Origin: an uncultured Luminiphilus sp.
GTDB lineage: Bacteria; Pseudomonadota; Gammaproteobacteria; Pseudomonadales; Halieaceae
NCBI GenBank assembly: GCA_938084055.1
Contig: CALKDK010000010.1
Coordinates: forward strand, 124,001 to 188,000
Length of the DNA stretch: 64,000 nt
Direction of reading: 5' to 3'
Made by a program: the position numbers and the translations under genes. Below the pieces are notes generated by a model. The model saw nothing but the letters and a program-made list of their open reading frames with translations, ran no database searches and was not told the origin of the DNA. Shown here in pieces: positions 60,737-64,000 of this stretch. The stretch's first letter is position 1. Each line of letters opens with the position of its first letter.

Positions 60737-61717
60737 TTAACCCAGCAGGTGGGCGACAGCGTCACGTTCCTCACACAGTTCCCCGGCTGTGGCATCCATT
60801 TTCTGGCGACTGAATTCCCCCACCCTAACGCCCTCGACAATTGACCAGTCGCCGTCTTTGCAGCGGCAGGGGAAGGAGTAGATCAAGCCTTCGGGAATGC
60901 CGTAAGAGCCATCGGAATAAACCCCCATGGACACCCAATCATCCCCGTCGGTACCGAGGGCCCAGCTGCGCATATGGTCGATAGCAGCATTGGCGGCGGA
61001 GGCCGCGGAGGATGCACCGCGCGCCTCGATGATGGCTGCCCCGCGCTGCTGGACGGTGGGGATGAAAGATTCCTCGTACCACGCCTGCTCGATGGCGTCG
61101 ATGGCGGCCCGGCCTTGCACCTCTGTGTTGAACAGGTCGGGATATTGGGTAGCAGAATGATTCCCCCAAATGGTCATACGCTTTACGTCGTTGACGGTGG
61201 CGCCGAGCCTTTGGGCAATCTGGGTCTTGGCTCGGTTGTGATCAAGCCGGGTCATCGCGGTGAAATTCCGTGGGTCCATGTCCGGCGCATTGCGTTGGGT
61301 AATCAATGCATTGGTGTTGGCTGGGTTGCCAACCACGAGGATTTTCGCCGCGCGTGAGGCATGGTCGTTAATCGCCTTGCCCTGAACGGAGAAAATCGCG
61401 GCATTGGCCTCCAGCAAATCCTTGCGTTCCATCCCGGGGCCGCGGGGACGGGCGCCGACCAGCAGCGCGTAGTCCGTATCCTTGAAGCCCACCTCCGGAT
61501 CATCGGTGCAAACGACGCCGGCGAGGAGGGGGAAAGCGCAGTCGTCCAGCTCCATGCGTACGCCCTCAAGGGCGGTCATGGCAGGTGTGATGTCAAGTAA
61601 TTGGAGTATGACGGGCTGATCGTCCCCCAGCATGGCGCCCGAGGCGATACGAAACAGAAGTGCGTAGCCAATCTGGCCGGCGGCGCCGGTTACTGTGACG
61701 CGAACGGGTGCTTTCAT
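60737..61717 (-). CDS. mdh: Malate dehydrogenase
   Basis: 326 residues from the ATG at 61717; nine in-frame codons before it are unsupported. NAD motif [12 protein letters not shown] (near 8-19), the segment [15 protein letters not shown] with the substrate-binding Arg, [25 protein letters not shown], and the catalytic His in [12 protein letters not shown]. It oxidises malate to oxaloacetate in the citric acid cycle. Its form is the bacterial MDH related to cytosolic eukaryotic enzymes. It stands alone, divergent from ttcA by 201 bases. Confidence 0.94.
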   Translation of the reverse strand: MKAPVRVTVTGAAGQIGYALLFRIASGAMLGDDQPVILQLLDITPAMTALEGVRMELDDCAFPLLAGVVCTDDPEVGFKDTDYALLVGARPRGPGMERKDLLEANAAIFSVQGKAINDHASRAAKILVVGNPANTNALITQRNAPDMDPRNFTAMTRLDHNRAKTQIAQRLGATVNDVKRMTIWGNHSATQYPDLFNTEVQGRAAIDAIEQAWYEESFIPTVQQRGAAIIEARGASSAASAANAAIDHMRSWALGTDGDDWVSMGVYSDGSYGIPEGLIYSFPCRCKDGDWSIVEGVRVGEFSRQKMDATAGELCEERDAVAHLLG

Positions 61718-61918
61718 AATGGATTCCCCAAATAGTGTGTTCAAGGTGCCTGGGTTATGCGGGCGACACTGCGTTCATCGCACATGCGGGCGGGATTTTC
61801 CGGTGCTGGCGGCAAAAACTCAAGTGAACTGCCCCGGCTGCGAAGCTTTTATCAGGATTTTTGGACCCAAAAGCACCGTTTCTATATCATCGACCCTCGT
61901 TTCTTCAGGTAGCGGGAC

Positions 61919-62824
61919 ATGCCATCACCCACCGGGAACAAGTTGACAGCGATCGAGGTACCGGGCCCAGACACGCCGACCCGACCCGTTGACAGCCGCA
62001 AACGCGATTACGCCTTTAACAAGTTGCGCAAGCGGCTGCGGAGAAACGTTGGCAGTGCGATCGCGGATTTTTCAATGATTGAGTCGGGCGATCGGGTGAT
62101 GGTTTGCCTGTCGGGAGGCAAGGATTCCTACGCCATGCTGGATATCCTGATGCACCTGCGCGCCAGTGCACCTGTTGAATTCGAACTGATCGCCGTAAAT
62201 CTTGACCAGAAACAGCCCGGATTTCCCGAGGGTATCCTCCCGGATTACCTGGAGAAGCTGGGCGTTCCCTTTTACATACTGGAGCGTGATACCTACAGCG
62301 TTGTGAAATCCGTGATTCCGGAGGGCAAAACAACCTGTGGCCTGTGCTCGCGCCTGCGGCGTGGCACACTGTACGGATTTGCAGAGCGGATTGGTGCCAC
62401 TAAAATCGCGCTGGGGCATCACCGTGATGATATTGTCGAAACGCTGTTCCTGAACCTGTTTTTCGCCGGCAAACTCAAGGCAATGCCGCCGAAGCTTCTG
62501 AGCGATGATCGCCGCAATGTGGTGATTCGGCCTATGGCCTATTGCAAGGAGGAGGACTTGGCCCGCTATGCCGAGGCCCGGGAGTTTCCCATTATTCCCT
62601 GTAATCTCTGCGGGTCCCAGGACAATTTGCAGCGCCAGGAGATAAAGCAAATGCTAAGGCAGTGGGAGGGACAGTACCCGGGTCGAATGGAAACCATTTT
62701 TAAGGCACTGAGCAGCGTGTCACCCTCTCAGTTATGTGACAGGAATATGTTTAATTTCAATGATTTACGAATTGAAATTGATCAAGAAATTCATCTTCCA
62801 GAGCTGCGGGTTGTGCAGCTCTGA
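61919..62824 (+). CDS. ttcA: tRNA 2-thiocytidine(32) synthetase TtcA
   Basis: 301 residues. PP-loop ATP-pyrophosphatase motif [11 protein letters not shown], the [4Fe-4S] or zinc-binding motif [12 protein letters not shown], and a second pair of cysteines in PCNLCGSQ. TtcA makes 2-thiocytidine at position 32 of certain tRNAs. N-terminal extension of about 30 polar residues precedes the core. AGGT-type weak ribosome binding site. The ccmA gene begins at the base after its stop. Confidence 0.93.
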   Translation: MPSPTGNKLTAIEVPGPDTPTRPVDSRKRDYAFNKLRKRLRRNVGSAIADFSMIESGDRVMVCLSGGKDSYAMLDILMHLRASAPVEFELIAVNLDQKQPGFPEGILPDYLEKLGVPFYILERDTYSVVKSVIPEGKTTCGLCSRLRRGTLYGFAERIGATKIALGHHRDDIVETLFLNLFFAGKLKAMPPKLLSDDRRNVVIRPMAYCKEEDLARYAEAREFPIIPCNLCGSQDNLQRQEIKQMLRQWEGQYPGRMETIFKALSSVSPSQLCDRNMFNFNDLRIEIDQEIHLPELRVVQL

Positions 62825-63436
62825 ATGGTCACGCGGCGGCCGATGAAACACCTGTTGACGCTGGAAAACGTCGCCCTGGAGCGGGGTGTGCGGCAGCTGT
62901 TGAGCGGTGTACAGCTCAAGGTTGCCCGGGGCGAACTATGGCAAATAGTGGGTGGCAACGGCAGCGGCAAGACCAGCCTGCTGCGCGCAATTTCGGGACT
63001 CGCCCGACTCGGGCTGCAGGGTTCGGTCAACTGCTCATCGAGCCTACTGTTCCAGGGCCATCTTGCCGGCCTCAAAGCAGGTCTCACCTGCCGGGAGAAC
63101 CTTCGCTGGCACGGTAGCGGACGGGTAGGCTCCGCCAAGAACCACATCGATAGCGCGCTGCAAGCGGTGGGATTGGCGGGTTGTGAGGATACGGTGCTCA
63201 GCCACCTGTCCGCTGGGCAGCAGCGGCGCGTTGGTCTGGCGCGGCTGTGGTTGTCCGATGCTGACCTTTGGCTCCTCGACGAGCCGTTCACGGCGATCGA
63301 CGTGCAGGGTACGTCACTACTGGAGACGCAGCTGCAGACGCACTGCCGGGCGGGGGGGGCGGTGGTATTTACCAGCCACCAGCCTACTGCCATCGAAGGG
63401 CTGAGGGTGCTCGACCTCAACCAATATGCCGCCTAA
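62825..63436 (+). CDS. ccmA: Cytochrome c maturation ATP-binding protein CcmA
   Basis: 203 residues from the first ATG; a second ATG six codons in (62843) gives the more family-like start. Walker A is GGNGSGKTSLLRA, the signature LSAGQQRRVGLARLWL, Walker B LWLLDEPFTAID, and SHQ the H-loop. CcmA powers heme delivery to CcmE in c-type cytochrome assembly with CcmB and CcmC. Its stop overlaps the ccmB start by 11 bases. It starts directly after ttcA, so both could share a transcript. Confidence 0.92.
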   Translation: MVTRRPMKHLLTLENVALERGVRQLLSGVQLKVARGELWQIVGGNGSGKTSLLRAISGLARLGLQGSVNCSSSLLFQGHLAGLKAGLTCRENLRWHGSGRVGSAKNHIDSALQAVGLAGCEDTVLSHLSAGQQRRVGLARLWLSDADLWLLDEPFTAIDVQGTSLLETQLQTHCRAGGAVVFTSHQPTAIEGLRVLDLNQYAA

Positions 63437-64000
63437 CCTGACCACTTTCCTGCGCTTTCAGGCCCAGCGGCATTTGCGCAGCGCCCTCAGACGTCCCGGC
63501 GATATCCTGAATCCACTGGTCTTTTTCCTGATGGTGGTCACTCTTTTTCCGCTTGGGCTGGGCCCGGATCCGGATGTGCTCGCGGGTCTCGCTCCCGGCA
63601 TTGTCTGGGTTGTAGCCCTGTTGTCCAGCCTGATTGTCAGTGGCCGCTTGTTCCAAACGGATTATGAGGACGGCACGCTGGAACAACTGGTGCTGGCGCC
63701 TCACCCGCTGGCACTGTCCGCGCTGGCGGAAATAATCAGTCACTGGCTGCTCAGTGGCGTGGTTTTGGCGGCGGCCTCACCCATTTTTGCGGCCATGCTC
63801 AATATGCCGGTCCAGGCGGTCCCCGTATTGGTGATCAGCCTGCTTCTGGGCACGCTCTGCCTGTCGCTGGTTGGAGCGGTGGGCGCGGCACTTACGGTGG
63901 GATTACGCCGTGGCGGCGTGCTGCTTTCCCTGCTAACCATCCCGCTGACCGTCCCCATCCTTATTTTCGGGACCAGCGCTGTGCGCGAGGCGGTGTTGGG
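63426..64000 (+). CDS. ccmB: Heme exporter permease CcmB (partial, runs off the window)
   Basis: The frame opens with ATG at 63426, inside the end of ccmA, and stays open to the window edge for 191 codons. It translates to a membrane protein with NPLVFFLMVVTLFPLGLGPDP, PGIVWVVALLSSLIVSG, DGTLEQLVLAPHP and ALTVGLRRGGVLLSLL, all matching CcmB in order. About 30 residues at the C-terminus are missing. It forms the membrane part of the CcmABCD complex. Confidence 0.93.
   Translation, partial: MPPNLTTFLRFQAQRHLRSALRRPGDILNPLVFFLMVVTLFPLGLGPDPDVLAGLAPGIVWVVALLSSLIVSGRLFQTDYEDGTLEQLVLAPHPLALSALAEIISHWLLSGVVLAAASPIFAAMLNMPVQAVPVLVISLLLGTLCLSLVGAVGAALTVGLRRGGVLLSLLTIPLTVPILIFGTSAVREAVL

Noticed and set aside
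1..64000. CRISPR arrays, tRNA or rRNA genes, insertion sequences, prophage or integrase genes
   Set aside because: No repeated spacer structure, no cloverleaf-type sequence that I could recognise, and no transposase or integrase motifs were found.

Overview
The window is bacterial and gene-dense, with operons of overlapping genes on both strands. It looks like a chromosome segment of a marine or aquatic gammaproteobacterium that degrades steroids, perhaps Cellvibrionales/Halieaceae-like. The basis is the gene set: TtcA, CcmA-CcmB, OxyR, a tesA/ybbA/ybbP arrangement like that of E. coli, YgiQ, and two large TonB-dependent receptors. The taxon is inferred from gene content only. I see no rRNA, tRNA, CRISPR array, insertion sequence or prophage.

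Region 1 (about 0.3-18.6 kb) is a steroid-nucleus degradation island. On the minus strand lie an acyl-CoA ligase like FadD3, an extradiol dioxygenase like HsaC, a flavin monooxygenase like HsaA, a hydrolase like HsaD, and a LuxR-type regulator. Divergently, on the plus strand, runs a thirteen-gene operon: ipdA, ipdB, an enoyl-CoA hydratase, two acyl-CoA dehydrogenases, a thiolase, an SDR, two more acyl-CoA dehydrogenases, ipdF, a KstD-like flavoprotein and a SnoaL-like protein. Together they would open the A/B rings by meta-cleavage, activate the remaining C/D-ring propanoate (HIP) with CoA, and beta-oxidise it. The four acyl-CoA dehydrogenases look like two catalytic/non-catalytic pairs.

Region 2 (18.7-28.6 kb) holds a rubredoxin-rubredoxin reductase fusion, an isovaleryl-CoA dehydrogenase, a CoA-binding protein, a 3' remnant of an acyl-CoA synthetase, an enoyl-CoA hydratase, a TonB-dependent receptor with a clear terminator, an acyl-CoA ligase with an unusual P-loop, and a YdjM-type membrane protein.

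Region 3 (28.6-33.9 kb) is a sulfate block: cysC-sat (PAPS synthesis), a divergent LysR regulator, and a SulP transporter with a universal stress protein.

Region 4 (34.1-46.8 kb) has an AI-2E-type permease, a tripartite efflux system (NodT-type outer-membrane factor, EmrA-type adaptor, DUF2955/FUSC-type inner-membrane protein) ending in a small K+ channel, then an esterase lipoprotein, a uridine-kinase-like protein, a small HNH protein, an exported glutathione peroxidase, an alpha/beta hydrolase, an acyltransferase, an EamA transporter and a HAD phosphatase.

Region 5 (46.9-50.4 kb) is a peroxide-stress unit: rubrerythrin, a GlpC-like CCG iron-sulfur protein and a DUF3501 protein, divergent from oxyR.

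Region 6 (50.5-64 kb) has a second TonB-dependent receptor; a minus-strand operon tesA, voltage-gated K+ channel, ygiQ, ytfJ with 4-base overlaps; divergent ybbA-ybbP; mdh; ttcA; and the start of a cytochrome c maturation operon (ccmA, ccmB), which runs off the window.
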